Notes under the pieces: generated by a model
The model's database searches: none
The model's input: the letters and a program-made list of their open reading frames with translations, nothing else
Told to the model about the DNA's origin: nothing
Assembly (NCBI GenBank): GCA_963775315.1
Contig: CAVZIN010000007.1
Coordinates: 620,001-684,000 of the forward strand
Direction of reading: 5' to 3'
DNA from: CAWGHZ01 sp963775315
Lineage (GTDB): Bacteria > Pseudomonadota > Alphaproteobacteria > MPNO01 > DASWLB01
Length of the DNA stretch: 64,000 bases
Part shown: positions 1 through 8,241 of the stretch, one piece after another
Layout of the letters: every line of letters starts with the position of its first letter
Position numbering within the stretch: the first letter of the stretch is position 1
Position numbers and translations under genes: made by a program

Positions 1-588
1 CTCGTAATACTCATCAATACGCAGTGAGAGGGGTGCGCCACCCAGATTGCTCACCACGTCGGAAATGACCTTGCTGCCGGCGATCACCTTGAGCCCGTCC
101 AGGTTATCGAGCGTGCTCGGCTTTGCGCGGTATTGAAGTCCCGACTGCGGAAACACGATCAGCTTGAATGGCACGATGTCGCTGAAATCCTTGTCCAAGA
201 GGCCAGTCTTGTACAGCCGCCACAGCGCGACCGAGGCGATCTCGGACTTGTCGCTGAGGTAGGGCAGTGCGACGACGGCGGTCATCTGGAACTGGCCCCG
301 CACCAGAAGTGGCAGGCCCCAGCCGATCTGGACCACGTTGCTGAGTACGCGATTGTATATGTTGCCCTGGTTCGCCAGGGCCGCGCCGTCGCGCACGTCG
401 ATGCGGAACAAGCCCTTCGCGTCCGCGTTCACCTTCTTCGCCCAGGGGTGATGGATCTGGACGTTGAGATGTGCCTGCGGCGAATCCAACGTCGCATATT
501 TCAGAACCAACTCTCTCGCCTGGGTCTGATTTGCGAAGAGTAGAAGCGCTGCGCTGGCAGTCAAGGTGAACCACGTTCCGCGTTTCAT
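1..588 (-). CDS. TRAP transporter solute-binding protein (DctP family), C-terminus beyond window
   Basis: This is the first 196 codons of a periplasmic solute-binding protein; the frame is open to base 1 and the stop lies outside the window. Residues 1-24 form a signal peptide (MKRG, then a hydrophobic stretch, ending NQTQA before RELVLKYA). The mature start (LKYATLDSPQAHLNVQIHHPWAKK) and the later TLDNLDGLKVIAGSK are typical of DctP proteins, which bind organic acids for TRAP import. The ATG at 588 is preceded by AGGGAG. It diverges from the LysR gene at 879, so it may supply the substrate for the catabolic genes that follow. No dctQ or dctM is visible. Confidence 0.85.
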   Translation of the reverse strand, partial: MKRGTWFTLTASAALLLFANQTQARELVLKYATLDSPQAHLNVQIHHPWAKKVNADAKGLFRIDVRDGAALANQGNIYNRVLSNVVQIGWGLPLLVRGQFQMTAVVALPYLSDKSEIASVALWRLYKTGLLDKDFSDIVPFKLIVFPQSGLQYRAKPSTLDNLDGLKVIAGSKVISDVVSNLGGAPLSLRIDEYYE

Positions 589-620
589 TCGGCTTCTCCC
601 TGTTGTTTAGTTTCGGAAGC

Positions 621-649
621 GGGGGCGGGGGCGGGGGCGGAGGCGGGGC
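621..649 (+). repeat. G-rich hexamer repeat (GGGGGC x3 plus degenerate units)
   Basis: Three perfect GGGGGC units are followed by GGAGGC and a further G run, in the roughly 290-base gap between the divergent TRAP and LysR genes. Five closely spaced G tracts on the plus strand could form a G-quadruplex. A 69-codon minus-strand frame spans the repeat but looks like low-complexity noise. Confidence 0.6.
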
Positions 650-847
650 GCGTCGCTTGCCGCGATTGGGCTGAATACGCGCCGAGCATCCGCGCGATCA
701 ACTCGTGCACAGATCATCCTGCGTCGACTAGCGCGGGCCATCTCGCCATCGCTCGCTCCCTGCTCTTCGGCGTCTTCTTCGGAAACGCCTGCATAATCAC
801 ATAACGGCATCCGCATCCATTTGAAAAATCATTTGTGTTGATGCTAT

Positions 848-857
848 CTATCGATAG
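848..857. promoter_or_regulatory. 10-bp palindrome CTATCGATAG upstream of LysR gene
   Basis: This is a perfect 10-bp palindrome ending 21 bases before the preferred GTG of the LysR gene. NodD-type LysR proteins bind boxes containing ATC/GAT half-sites, so it is a candidate autoregulatory site. Related ATCGAT palindromes occur at 1805 and 3050 in the same gene cluster. Confidence 0.4.
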
Positions 858-878
858 CACCAATGTGTTGGAGTGGCC

Positions 879-1784
879 GTGCGCTTCCATCATCTCGACC
901 TCAACCTGCTGGTCGCCCTCGACGCGCTGCTAAGCGAGGCAAATGTCAGTCGCGCGGCGCGCCAGTGCGGGCTCACGCAATCGGCAATGAGTGGCGCGCT
1001 CAAGCGGCTGCGCACGCATTTCGAGGATGAGCTCCTCGTGCAGGTGGGGCGCACGATGGTGCCAACGACACTGGCGGAAGGCCTAGCGGGACCGGTTCGC
1101 GACCTTCTACTTCAGGCGCAAACGGTTGCGATGACGCGCGCGCATTTCGATCCGACCATGTCGGAGCGGACGTTCGTGGTCATGGCATCAGACTACGTGG
1201 CGACCGTGTTTCTGGCCGAGCTGAACCGCCACCTGGCCAAGCATGCGCCGCGGGTAGGCGTCGTACTGCGGCCTTTGACCGACGACAAGACGCGTGAGGA
1301 TTTTGACGACGGCAAGGTCGATTTCATTATCCTCCCTGACCGGTACCTGTCGGCGAAGCATCCACGCGAGGCGCTATTTAGCGACGATTGGACTTGCGTC
1401 GCATGGTCGAAAAACAGACTGATCGGCCGCGAACTCACCCTCGAGCGGTATCTCTCACTGGGCCACGTACAGACCATTCTTCGGATCGGCGGCATGGTCT
1501 TCGACAACTCGTTTCTCATGCGGATGGGACATGCGCGGCGGATCGCGGCGGTCGTTCCGAGCTTCTCCCTCGTTCCCCAGTTTGTCGCTGGCACAAACCT
1601 CATCGCCACCATCCACTCGCGGATGGCCAAGAGCGTCGCGCGACACTTTCCTCTGACGCTCTACCCGCCGCCAATCCGAATCCCGCCGGTCTCGATGTCG
1701 ATCCAGTGGCACAAATCGCTCGACCGCGATCCGAGCTCGCTCTGGCTCCGCGAAGCCATGCGGCAGATCGTCAAGTCGATGTGA
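879..1784 (+). CDS. LysR-family transcriptional regulator, NodD-like
   Basis: DNA-binding regulator of about 301 residues, the usual LysR length. The N-terminus (RFHHLDLNLLVALDALL, then RQCGLTQSAMSGALKRLR) is the winged helix-turn-helix and closely resembles NodD-type proteins. The rest is the periplasmic-binding-like effector domain. I prefer the GTG at 879 because GGAG (870-873) lies five bases upstream and the resulting start matches NodD; a GTG at 873 is also in frame. It precedes the catabolic genes at 1904-7885 on the same strand and diverges from a TRAP binding protein. It probably controls both in response to an aromatic or organic acid, but the ligand is not deducible. Confidence 0.88.
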   Translation: MRFHHLDLNLLVALDALLSEANVSRAARQCGLTQSAMSGALKRLRTHFEDELLVQVGRTMVPTTLAEGLAGPVRDLLLQAQTVAMTRAHFDPTMSERTFVVMASDYVATVFLAELNRHLAKHAPRVGVVLRPLTDDKTREDFDDGKVDFIILPDRYLSAKHPREALFSDDWTCVAWSKNRLIGRELTLERYLSLGHVQTILRIGGMVFDNSFLMRMGHARRIAAVVPSFSLVPQFVAGTNLIATIHSRMAKSVARHFPLTLYPPPIRIPPVSMSIQWHKSLDRDPSSLWLREAMRQIVKSM

Positions 1785-1804
1785 TCCTGCCGACGTCCTT
1801 ATGG

Positions 1805-1812
1805 TATCGATA
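1805..1812. promoter_or_regulatory. TATCGATA palindrome upstream of first FAD monooxygenase
   Basis: Perfect 8-bp palindrome in the 119-base gap between the LysR stop (1784) and the likely GTG start at 1904. It shares the ATCGAT core with sites at 848 and 3050, which suggests a binding site of the adjacent LysR protein. Support is by recurrence only. Confidence 0.35.
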
Positions 1813-1903
1813 ATTTCGATGCAAGTTATAAATAGAAGCGATTTCCCCGATCCCGATGCGCTCACTATGCTCCGCTCGGCTGTCGGACGGAACAGAGGCG
1901 CAG

Positions 1904-3040
1904 GTGGCAAAATCGGGTAGCTCAGTTGAGACCGTCCTTGTGGTCGGCGCAGGGCGCGGCGGGCTTTCGGCTGCCATATGCCTGAAACGTGCCGGCTTCG
2001 ACGTCGAAATCATCGAGATCGAGCCGGCACTGCGTGCCCTGGGCGCCGGCATCACATTGAATGGCGCGACGCTGCGCGCCTTCGCGACGATTGGAATTCT
2101 CGACGAAATCGAGCGAAAGGGCCATTGCCACGACACGGGCAAGCTGTGCGATGGCGAGGGGCGGGTCCTTTTCTCGCCGCGATCCGAGCGCCTTTTCGGT
2201 CCTGACATTCCCAACGGCGCAGGAATCCTGCGGCCGGTTCTTCATCGGATTATGGCGGATGCCGTTGAAAGCGATGGCGTCGCCATCCGCTTCGCCACGA
2301 CGGTGGCGTCCTTGGGGCAGACATCGGATTGGGTCGAGGCCACTTTCAGCGACGGCGGCGTGAAGCGATACGATCTGGTCGTCGGCGCCGACGGGCTGGC
2401 ATCGGAAATGCGTGCCATGATTTTCCCGGATGCGCCCAAGCCCCGTTTTACGGGGCAGGGATGCTGGCGCGCGGTTCTGCGGCGACCCACCGACATCGAC
2501 ACGAGTTGCTCGTTTCATGCCCGCTATCACAAGGCAGGCCTTAATCCTATTTCGCACGACGAAATGTATCTCTACCTTCTGCAACATGTCCAGGACAACC
2601 GCTGGATGGCGCCCGAGCAGTGGCCGGAGCTTCTGGCGGGAGAGCTATCGGAATTCGGCGGATTGCTCGCCAAGATTCGCGAGGAACTGAATTCCGAATC
2701 GCGCATCAATTATCGGCCGCTCGAATATCTGCTTCTCGATCCGCCCTGGTATCGCGGGCGGGTTCTGCTCATCGGGGATGCGGCACATGCGACGACGCCC
2801 CACATGGGCTATGGCGCCGGCCTGGCGATCGAGGATGCGATCGTGCTGGCCGAATTGCTGGGAAGCGAAAGGCCGCTCGACGTGGTTCTGCGCCGTTTCA
2901 TGGAGCGCCGCTACGAACGTTGCCGGATCGTGGTCCAGGGTTCCGTTCACCTCGGTGAACTCGAGATGCAGCAGTCTGGGCCGGAACTGCACCGCGCCGC
3001 CATGATGGAAATCGCCGGCGTCATCCGCCAACCCATATGA
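1904..3040 (+). CDS. FAD-dependent aromatic-ring monooxygenase (first paralogue)
   Basis: Class A flavoprotein hydroxylase of about 378 residues that would use NAD(P)H and O2 to hydroxylate an aromatic or cyclic substrate. The N-terminal Rossmann motif VVGAGRGGLSAA binds FAD. A DG motif appears in VVGADGLASEM, and the C-terminal GRVLLIGDAAHATTPH is the second FAD/ribityl motif. I chose GTG 1904, with AGAGG five bases upstream; an ATG at 1856 is in frame but would add 16 residues before the Rossmann fold. It is homologous along its length to the protein at 4903, and the two share the ARINYRPL and MGYGAGLA/MAYGAGLA type segments. First gene of catabolic cluster A; substrate unknown. Confidence 0.88.
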   Translation: MAKSGSSVETVLVVGAGRGGLSAAICLKRAGFDVEIIEIEPALRALGAGITLNGATLRAFATIGILDEIERKGHCHDTGKLCDGEGRVLFSPRSERLFGPDIPNGAGILRPVLHRIMADAVESDGVAIRFATTVASLGQTSDWVEATFSDGGVKRYDLVVGADGLASEMRAMIFPDAPKPRFTGQGCWRAVLRRPTDIDTSCSFHARYHKAGLNPISHDEMYLYLLQHVQDNRWMAPEQWPELLAGELSEFGGLLAKIREELNSESRINYRPLEYLLLDPPWYRGRVLLIGDAAHATTPHMGYGAGLAIEDAIVLAELLGSERPLDVVLRRFMERRYERCRIVVQGSVHLGELEMQQSGPELHRAAMMEIAGVIRQPI

Positions 3041-3049
3041 TCGACCGTA

Positions 3050-3057
3050 ATCGATAG
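3050..3057. promoter_or_regulatory. ATCGATAG site upstream of VOC dioxygenase gene
   Basis: Third occurrence of the ATCGAT core within cluster A, in the 33-base gap between the monooxygenase stop (3040) and the ATG at 3074. It could be an operator half-site, or chance given its length. Confidence 0.25.
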
Positions 3058-3073
3058 AAGAGGAAAACCTGAC

Positions 3074-3976
3074 ATGGATATTCTCGGCGTTGACCTGGCG
3101 ATCCTCGGTGTCGACGATCTCGATGCCGCGCGCCGGTTTTGCGGCGATTTCGGGCTCGCGGAGGCGGAAGGCGGAAAGGCCGGCGCGACCTTCGAAACCC
3201 AGGACGGTACCGCCATCGCGCTGTGCGGCGCCGGCAATTCGTCGTTGCCGCCGACAACTCTCGGCGGCTCGACGTGCCGCGAAACGGTGTGGGGCGTGCG
3301 CGACCAAGACGCGCTGGATCGGATCGGCGCCGAGCTCAGCCGGGATCGCCAAATCCGGCGCGATGCCGCAGGGGTCCTTCATTCCACAGATGACGACGGC
3401 CTTGCGATCGCCTTTCGGGTGACGCGCCGTCATCCCTTCGACGCTCAGCCGGCGCGGATCAACGTGGCAGGCTGCGAGCCACAGCGAGGGGTCAACCGCC
3501 GTATCGATTTGAAGGTGCCCGTCGTGCCGCGGTCAGTCGGCCATATCGTCTTCTTCTCGCCCAACCCGAAGCGGAGCGCCGAATTTTATACCGAGCGTCT
3601 CGGGTTCCGCTTGACCGATACGTTCCAGGATAACCGCGGCGTCTTCGCGCGTGCGCAGGGCTCGCATGACCACCACAACCTGTTCTTCATCGGCACCGAC
3701 AAGATGCCGCCAAGCCTGCACCACATCGAATTTCACGTGACCGACTTCAACGAGGTGATGATCGGCGGCAAGAAGCTGACCGACCGTGGCTGGAAGACGG
3801 CGAACGGACCGGGCCGGCACGTCCTGGGGTCGAACTACTACTGGTACTTCAAGACGCCGTGCGGCGGGGCGTTCGAACTGGGTGCGGACATCGACTTCGT
3901 CGACGACGACTGGGTCCCGGGCAACTGGGCGTTCGTCCCCGAGAACACGGCTGGCTGGCGTGTGGCGTACGAGTGA
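3074..3976 (+). CDS. Two-domain VOC (glyoxalase/extradiol dioxygenase fold) protein
   Basis: Protein of 300 residues with two vicinal-oxygen-chelate modules, at roughly 5-115 and 153-290, the arrangement of type I extradiol ring-cleavage dioxygenases. The C-terminal module starts with GHIVFFSPNP, continues through LHHIEFHV and ends GGAFELGAD. This supplies a plausible two-His-one-Glu metal site (His in GHIV, His in HHIEF, Glu in FELG). It lies 33 bases after a flavin hydroxylase and in the same train as a fumarylacetoacetase, so ring cleavage of a hydroxylated intermediate is the best guess. Which ring is cut is unknown. Confidence 0.8.
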   Translation: MDILGVDLAILGVDDLDAARRFCGDFGLAEAEGGKAGATFETQDGTAIALCGAGNSSLPPTTLGGSTCRETVWGVRDQDALDRIGAELSRDRQIRRDAAGVLHSTDDDGLAIAFRVTRRHPFDAQPARINVAGCEPQRGVNRRIDLKVPVVPRSVGHIVFFSPNPKRSAEFYTERLGFRLTDTFQDNRGVFARAQGSHDHHNLFFIGTDKMPPSLHHIEFHVTDFNEVMIGGKKLTDRGWKTANGPGRHVLGSNYYWYFKTPCGGAFELGADIDFVDDDWVPGNWAFVPENTAGWRVAYE

Positions 3977-4032
3977 CGACCGCCATAAGGAGTGCTCGCC
4001 AGCATCATCTTTGAACGACGGTACGGAACGAC

Positions 4033-4881
4033 ATGAAGAAAGACGATCCCTTGTTAAAGCCGCAATACCGCATGCCGCGCGTATTCGGCGCGCTGCCCGG
4101 TCCCCGGAACGTTCCCAAGGACAAGCAGAACCTGCCCAACAATCAGACGAACCTGGTGGTCGCGGTCACCGCGCTCACCGATGCGGAGTCGCTCGGCGAG
4201 CTCCTTCCGCTCGATTGCAGCCTGGACGGCGAGCCGCTCGTCACCGTCACCATGAGGTTCCTGTCGAACATCGGCTGGCTCGCCGGGCGCGGCTATTCCA
4301 TTCTCAATGTCGGGTTCCGCATCGCGCACGAGTCGCTGAGCCATGGGCGCGTGTCGGGTGTCTTCACACCCGTCCTGTGGGAAAATCTGGCGGACCCAAT
4401 CATGACCGGCCGCGAGGAACTCGGCTTCGCCAAAATCTATGCCGACATTCCGCCGCCGGTCGTGATCGGCGACAGCTACACCGCCATCGCGGCATGGCAG
4501 GGCTTCAAATTCTTCGAGATCGAGGCGAACGATCTCGCCGAGGCGGGGCCGGAACCCAAGTCTTCGAGCGGCAGCTTCCATTACAAGTTCATTCCGCGCA
4601 CCGGTGCCCTGAGCGAGCCGGACGCCGCCTATCTCGAATACGCTCCGCCCAACCAGCTTGCCACCGGCTACGGCGGGATGAAAGTGACGCGGCACCTCGC
4701 GGGCAGGGGACGCTTCCAGTTCCATCCGGCGCGTTGGGAGGACGTGCCCTTTCAGTATCCGATCATCAATGCCCTCGCCGCCCTGCCGATACGGGAAGCA
4801 CGCGGCGCGACGGTGACGATGCTGGCGGCCACCGGAGCCATCGGCGATCCCAGCGCCGGCGCGCTCGGCGAGATCGACTGA
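4033..4881 (+). CDS. Acetoacetate decarboxylase family protein
   Basis: Protein of 282 residues with the acetoacetate-decarboxylase fold. The family uses a Schiff-base lysine, and the segment TGREELGFAKIYAD places a Glu and Lys where the catalytic pair is expected. True acetoacetate decarboxylase acts on acetoacetate, but many family members in catabolic operons act on other keto or enol acids. Here it sits between two flavin monooxygenases and probably processes a ring-opened or beta-keto intermediate. Its stop at 4881 is close to the next start, which implies co-transcription. Confidence 0.82.
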   Translation: MKKDDPLLKPQYRMPRVFGALPGPRNVPKDKQNLPNNQTNLVVAVTALTDAESLGELLPLDCSLDGEPLVTVTMRFLSNIGWLAGRGYSILNVGFRIAHESLSHGRVSGVFTPVLWENLADPIMTGREELGFAKIYADIPPPVVIGDSYTAIAAWQGFKFFEIEANDLAEAGPEPKSSSGSFHYKFIPRTGALSEPDAAYLEYAPPNQLATGYGGMKVTRHLAGRGRFQFHPARWEDVPFQYPIINALAALPIREARGATVTMLAATGAIGDPSAGALGEID

Positions 4882-4902
4882 CGCGCAATGGGGAATCCCG
4901 GA

Positions 4903-5979
4903 ATGCCATCCGTGAGCAAAGTTCTGGTTATCGGCGGCGGCATAGGCGGGATGTGCGCCGCGATCTGTCTTGCGCGCCGAGGGATCGCGGTCGACCTCAT
5001 CGAGATCGAGCGCGACTGGAACATGCTGGGCGCGGGCTTGACGTTCAACAGCGCGACCCTGGCGTCCTTCGCCAAGGTGGGTGTGGTCGAACGCATTGCG
5101 GCAGTGGGCTCCGTTCGTTCGGCGCGGCCGGAAAATACCAGCCCCGCAAACACTTCAGTGGGCGGGATTCTCCGCCCGGTCCTGCACGATATCCTCGTCG
5201 AGGCGATCGAAACCGCCGGCGTGATCGTACGGACAGGGGTGACGTTCGCGTCTCTCGCAAATGGCGACCGCACCGCGCACGTTACCGTCACCGACGGCAC
5301 GGAGGACGCCTACGATCTCGTCATCGGCGCCGACGAACTCGAGTCGGCCGTGCGCCGGACGATCTTCCCGGACGCGCCCCAACCCCGGTTCACCGGCCAG
5401 GGCTGCTGGCGTGCGATCTTTCCGCGCCCTGCCGGGTACGACGGCGGGATGTTCGGACATAACCGGACGGCGGGCTTCAATCCGGTCTCGAACGACGAGA
5501 TGTATCTCTACCTCCTGCAGTCGGTGCCCGATAACAGGTGGATGCCGCCGGACAAATGGCCCGAGCTGCTAGCGGAATTGCTGGCGGAGTACGACGACCC
5601 TATCCTCCTCGACGTGTCGAAGCATCTCGACGCCGCGGCACGGATCAACTACCGGCCGCTCAGGACGCTGATGCTGCCGCCGCCATGGCACCGCGGGCGC
5701 GTGCTCCTGATCGGCGATGCCGCCCACGCGACCACGCCGCACATGGCCTACGGTGCGGGACTTGCGGTCGAAGACGCGGTTGTCCTGAGCGAGATGGTCG
5801 GGGCCGGCCGTCCTGTTTCTGAAGTCCTCGAACGGTTTATGAGTCGGCGCTACGAGCGCTGCCGTGCCGTGGTCGAAACGTCGGTGGCCATCGGCGACTT
5901 CCAGCTTCACCCCGGATCGCCCGAACGCCTGCAGGAGCTCGTTCGGGCGGCTGGCGCCATCATGACGCAACCCGTCTGA
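4903..5979 (+). CDS. FAD-dependent monooxygenase (second paralogue)
   Basis: About 358 residues and clearly paralogous to the protein at 1904. The FAD motif is VIGGGIGGMCAA and the C-terminal motif is GRVLLIGDAAHATTPHM. The motif reading GADG in the first paralogue reads GADE here, a small departure at a usually conserved glycine. ATG 4903 has a GGGGA eight bases upstream; ATG 4888 is also in frame. Two such hydroxylases in one operon suggest two successive oxygenations of one substrate, or two related substrates. Confidence 0.86.
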   Translation: MPSVSKVLVIGGGIGGMCAAICLARRGIAVDLIEIERDWNMLGAGLTFNSATLASFAKVGVVERIAAVGSVRSARPENTSPANTSVGGILRPVLHDILVEAIETAGVIVRTGVTFASLANGDRTAHVTVTDGTEDAYDLVIGADELESAVRRTIFPDAPQPRFTGQGCWRAIFPRPAGYDGGMFGHNRTAGFNPVSNDEMYLYLLQSVPDNRWMPPDKWPELLAELLAEYDDPILLDVSKHLDAAARINYRPLRTLMLPPPWHRGRVLLIGDAAHATTPHMAYGAGLAVEDAVVLSEMVGAGRPVSEVLERFMSRRYERCRAVVETSVAIGDFQLHPGSPERLQELVRAAGAIMTQPV

Positions 5980-6010
5980 CCGCGGAGCACAGCGCAAAAG
6001 GAGCACGCCC

Positions 6011-6553
6011 ATGGAACTGCCCCCCATTCGACGCATCGTGACGGGCACCGACGCCAACGGCCGTTCCTGCATCGTGCAAGACGGCCCGCCACCGGTCATT
6101 TCGACCGTCCCTGGGCGCCCGGGCTTGCGAAATGCGAACATCTGGTCGACCAGCGCCGCGCCGGCGCCCGTCGACGAGCCGGACCGAATCGCCGCGCACA
6201 AGGGCCTCTATCCGCCGAAGACCGGCACGGTGATTCGAATCATGGATATCCCGCCGGAACCGCGGACGGAGGAGGAGCGGAGGGCCTGGTACGCCGCCAC
6301 GTCGGAGACCGTGTTTCCCGACCGTGACCGTCGCGTTGCCGACAAGTCGCGCCATCCCGGCATGCACATTACCGATACGGTCGACTACGCGATCGTCCTG
6401 TTCGGCGAGATGTACGCCATGATGGAGGAGGGCGAGACCCTGATGAAAGCCGGGGACGTGCTGGTCCAGCGTGGCACCAACCACTCCTGGAGCAACCGTT
6501 CGGGCGAGATTTGCCGCGTGGCATTCATCCTGGTGGACGGCAAGCGGGACTAA
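6011..6553 (+). CDS. Cupin-domain protein
   Basis: Protein of 180 residues with a single C-terminal cupin barrel (about 110-175): GMHITDTVDYAIVLFGEM gives the first motif with an early His, and GDVLVQRGTNHSWSN gives the second motif with its His. Metal-binding cupins of this size occur in aromatic-acid operons as small dioxygenases, isomerases or sensors. It starts 31 bases after the second monooxygenase and stops 27 bases before the fumarylacetoacetase gene, so it belongs to the same transcript. Exact reaction unknown. Confidence 0.8.
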   Translation: MELPPIRRIVTGTDANGRSCIVQDGPPPVISTVPGRPGLRNANIWSTSAAPAPVDEPDRIAAHKGLYPPKTGTVIRIMDIPPEPRTEEERRAWYAATSETVFPDRDRRVADKSRHPGMHITDTVDYAIVLFGEMYAMMEEGETLMKAGDVLVQRGTNHSWSNRSGEICRVAFILVDGKRD

Positions 6554-6580
6554 CCGGCTGAAAGGCGAAGGAGCGCGCCG

Positions 6581-7885
6581 ATGGAATTGAACGAGACCCA
6601 CGACCCGGAGCGGAAAAGCTTTGTCGGCGCCGCCAACGATCCCACCAGCGACTTTCCGATCCAGAATCTTCCATTCTGCGTGTTCGGCCGATCGGGCGAG
6701 GTACCGCGTGGGGGCATCGCCATCGGCGACCAGCTTCTTGATTTGAAGGCGGCGCTGCGGGCAGGCCTCTTCTCAGGCCTCGCCGAAGAGGCTGTGCACG
6801 CCGCTTCGGGGCCGACGCTCAACCCACTTCTGGCGCTCGGGAACAAGCATGCTACAGCTCTTCGTGCCCGAGCCTCCGACTTGCTCCGAGTCGATGGGCC
6901 CGATCGGTCGCGTGTCCAGGGCGCGCTCGTCGCCCAGGCCGATGCGACGTTTACAGCTCCGGTAGCAGTCGGGACCTTCACGGACTTCCTCTGCTCCTAC
7001 GACCACAGCCTGCGCCTCTCCCGGACCGGCGATTTGCCGCCTGCCTTCAAATACCTGCCGATTGCCTATCACAGCCGGGCGAGCACGGTGATTTGCGGAA
7101 CCGCATTTCACCGTCCGAACATGCAATGGAAAGACAAGGACGGGGCCGTTCGCTTCGGCCCCGAGCCCTCGCTCGATTTTGAGCTCGAAATGGGCGCCTA
7201 TGTCGCGCTCGGCAACGAGATGGGCAAGCCGGTCACGATCGGCCAGGCGCCGGACCACATCTTCGGCTATTGCCTGCTCAACGACTGGTCCGCACGTGGC
7301 ATCCAGGCGTGGGAATCCGTGCCGCTCGGTCCATTCGGCGGGAAAAGCTTCGCGACCTCGATTTCTCCGTTCATCGTTACGGCTGAAGCGTTTGCGCCCT
7401 TCCAAGTGGCCAGCCGGGACCGTGCCGCGGGGGATCCGGAACCACTGCCGTATCTCACAAGTGCGGAGAACGAGGCGCACGGCGCGCTCGACATTACATT
7501 GGACGCCTATTGGTTGACCCCACGGATGCGTCGCGAAGGCTCTCCGCCAGCCCGCATGACCCGGACCAACTTCCGGCATATGTACTGGAATTTCGCACAA
7601 ATGCTAACGCATCACACGAGCAACGGCTGCAGCCTTCAACCTGGCGATCTTCTGGGGAGCGGCACGACGTCGGACCCCACCAACGACTCTCGTGCCTGCC
7701 TCGCCGAAGTATCGCAGCGCGGCACGAAATCCTTCACGTTGGCGAACGGCGAGGTCCGGACGTACCTCCTGGATGGAGACGAGGTGATCTTCCGCGGCCG
7801 CGCCGAGCGTGCCGGCTACGTCTCCATCGGCTTCGGCGAATGTCGCGGCACTGTTCTGCCGGCCATCGAGTATCTATCCACGTGA
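6581..7885 (+). CDS. Fumarylacetoacetase (FAH) family hydrolase
   Basis: Full-length 434-residue homologue of fumarylacetoacetase, which splits fumarylacetoacetate into fumarate and acetoacetate. The N-terminus carries DFPIQNLPFCVFG, very like the start of FAH. The catalytic domain has FTDFLCSYDH, PIAYHSRASTV, FELEMGAYV and LLNDWSARGIQAWE, all hallmarks of the long FAH type rather than the short FahA-like isomerases. It is the last gene of the same-strand cluster A train and would cleave the ring-opened product. Since no homogentisate dioxygenase is visible, the physiological substrate may be an analogue. Confidence 0.9.
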   Translation: MELNETHDPERKSFVGAANDPTSDFPIQNLPFCVFGRSGEVPRGGIAIGDQLLDLKAALRAGLFSGLAEEAVHAASGPTLNPLLALGNKHATALRARASDLLRVDGPDRSRVQGALVAQADATFTAPVAVGTFTDFLCSYDHSLRLSRTGDLPPAFKYLPIAYHSRASTVICGTAFHRPNMQWKDKDGAVRFGPEPSLDFELEMGAYVALGNEMGKPVTIGQAPDHIFGYCLLNDWSARGIQAWESVPLGPFGGKSFATSISPFIVTAEAFAPFQVASRDRAAGDPEPLPYLTSAENEAHGALDITLDAYWLTPRMRREGSPPARMTRTNFRHMYWNFAQMLTHHTSNGCSLQPGDLLGSGTTSDPTNDSRACLAEVSQRGTKSFTLANGEVRTYLLDGDEVIFRGRAERAGYVSIGFGECRGTVLPAIEYLST

Positions 7886-8241
7886 GGGGGCAATCTCGAC
7901 GCGGCATGGTACTCGTTGGAGCTCATGTGCAGAACAATTTCAATGCCGGTGCTAACCGTCCGAATGTCAACGCATTGGTACCGGACCGCCACGCTGAACT
8001 AATATTTCGGTGTCAAGGGTCCGCTCCTCTTCGTAGTTGACATTTTCTCGTAACTGAAAATGTCCGCGCATGGCGTTCATTAGCAACATAATCTAGTGTG
8101 CAGTTTGCGCCATCTAGAGCGGGAATCGTTGCACACCTTCAAAGCACCCAACTCCTTTCTCGGCCCTCTCGGCAGCATTGCCGTCTCGCGCGCTTTGCGT
8201 ATTCTGTCGCCCGCCAAAGTACCCCACCCCTAGGAGCCCTC
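7886..8241. other. Intergenic stretch without a supported gene
   Basis: These 356 bases separate the fumarylacetoacetase from the hydantoinase-A gene. I see no convincing reading frame. Besides the hairpin at 8039-8064, its composition is less GC-rich than the neighbours around 7960-8100. The GACATTTTC arms resemble repeats found at ends of IS21-type elements, but no transposase remnant is present. Confidence 0.5.
8039..8064. terminator. Perfect 9-bp inverted repeat (GACATTTTC / GAAAATGTC), 8-nt loop
   Basis: Arms at 8039-8047 and 8056-8064 match perfectly around an 8-base loop. It could act as a terminator or operator. There is no clear T-tract after it, so termination is uncertain; it may equally be a relic of a mobile-element end. 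Confidence 0.35.

Noticed and set aside
607..816. Minus-strand frame of 69 codons in the TRAP/LysR gap
   Set aside because: It runs through the GGGGGC repeat, giving an Arg/Pro tail, and shows no ribosome site or family resemblance.
8030..8070. End of an IS21-type element (TGACATTTTC repeats)
   Set aside because: Only one inverted pair is present, with no istA/istB remnant or second end nearby; kept only as a hairpin.
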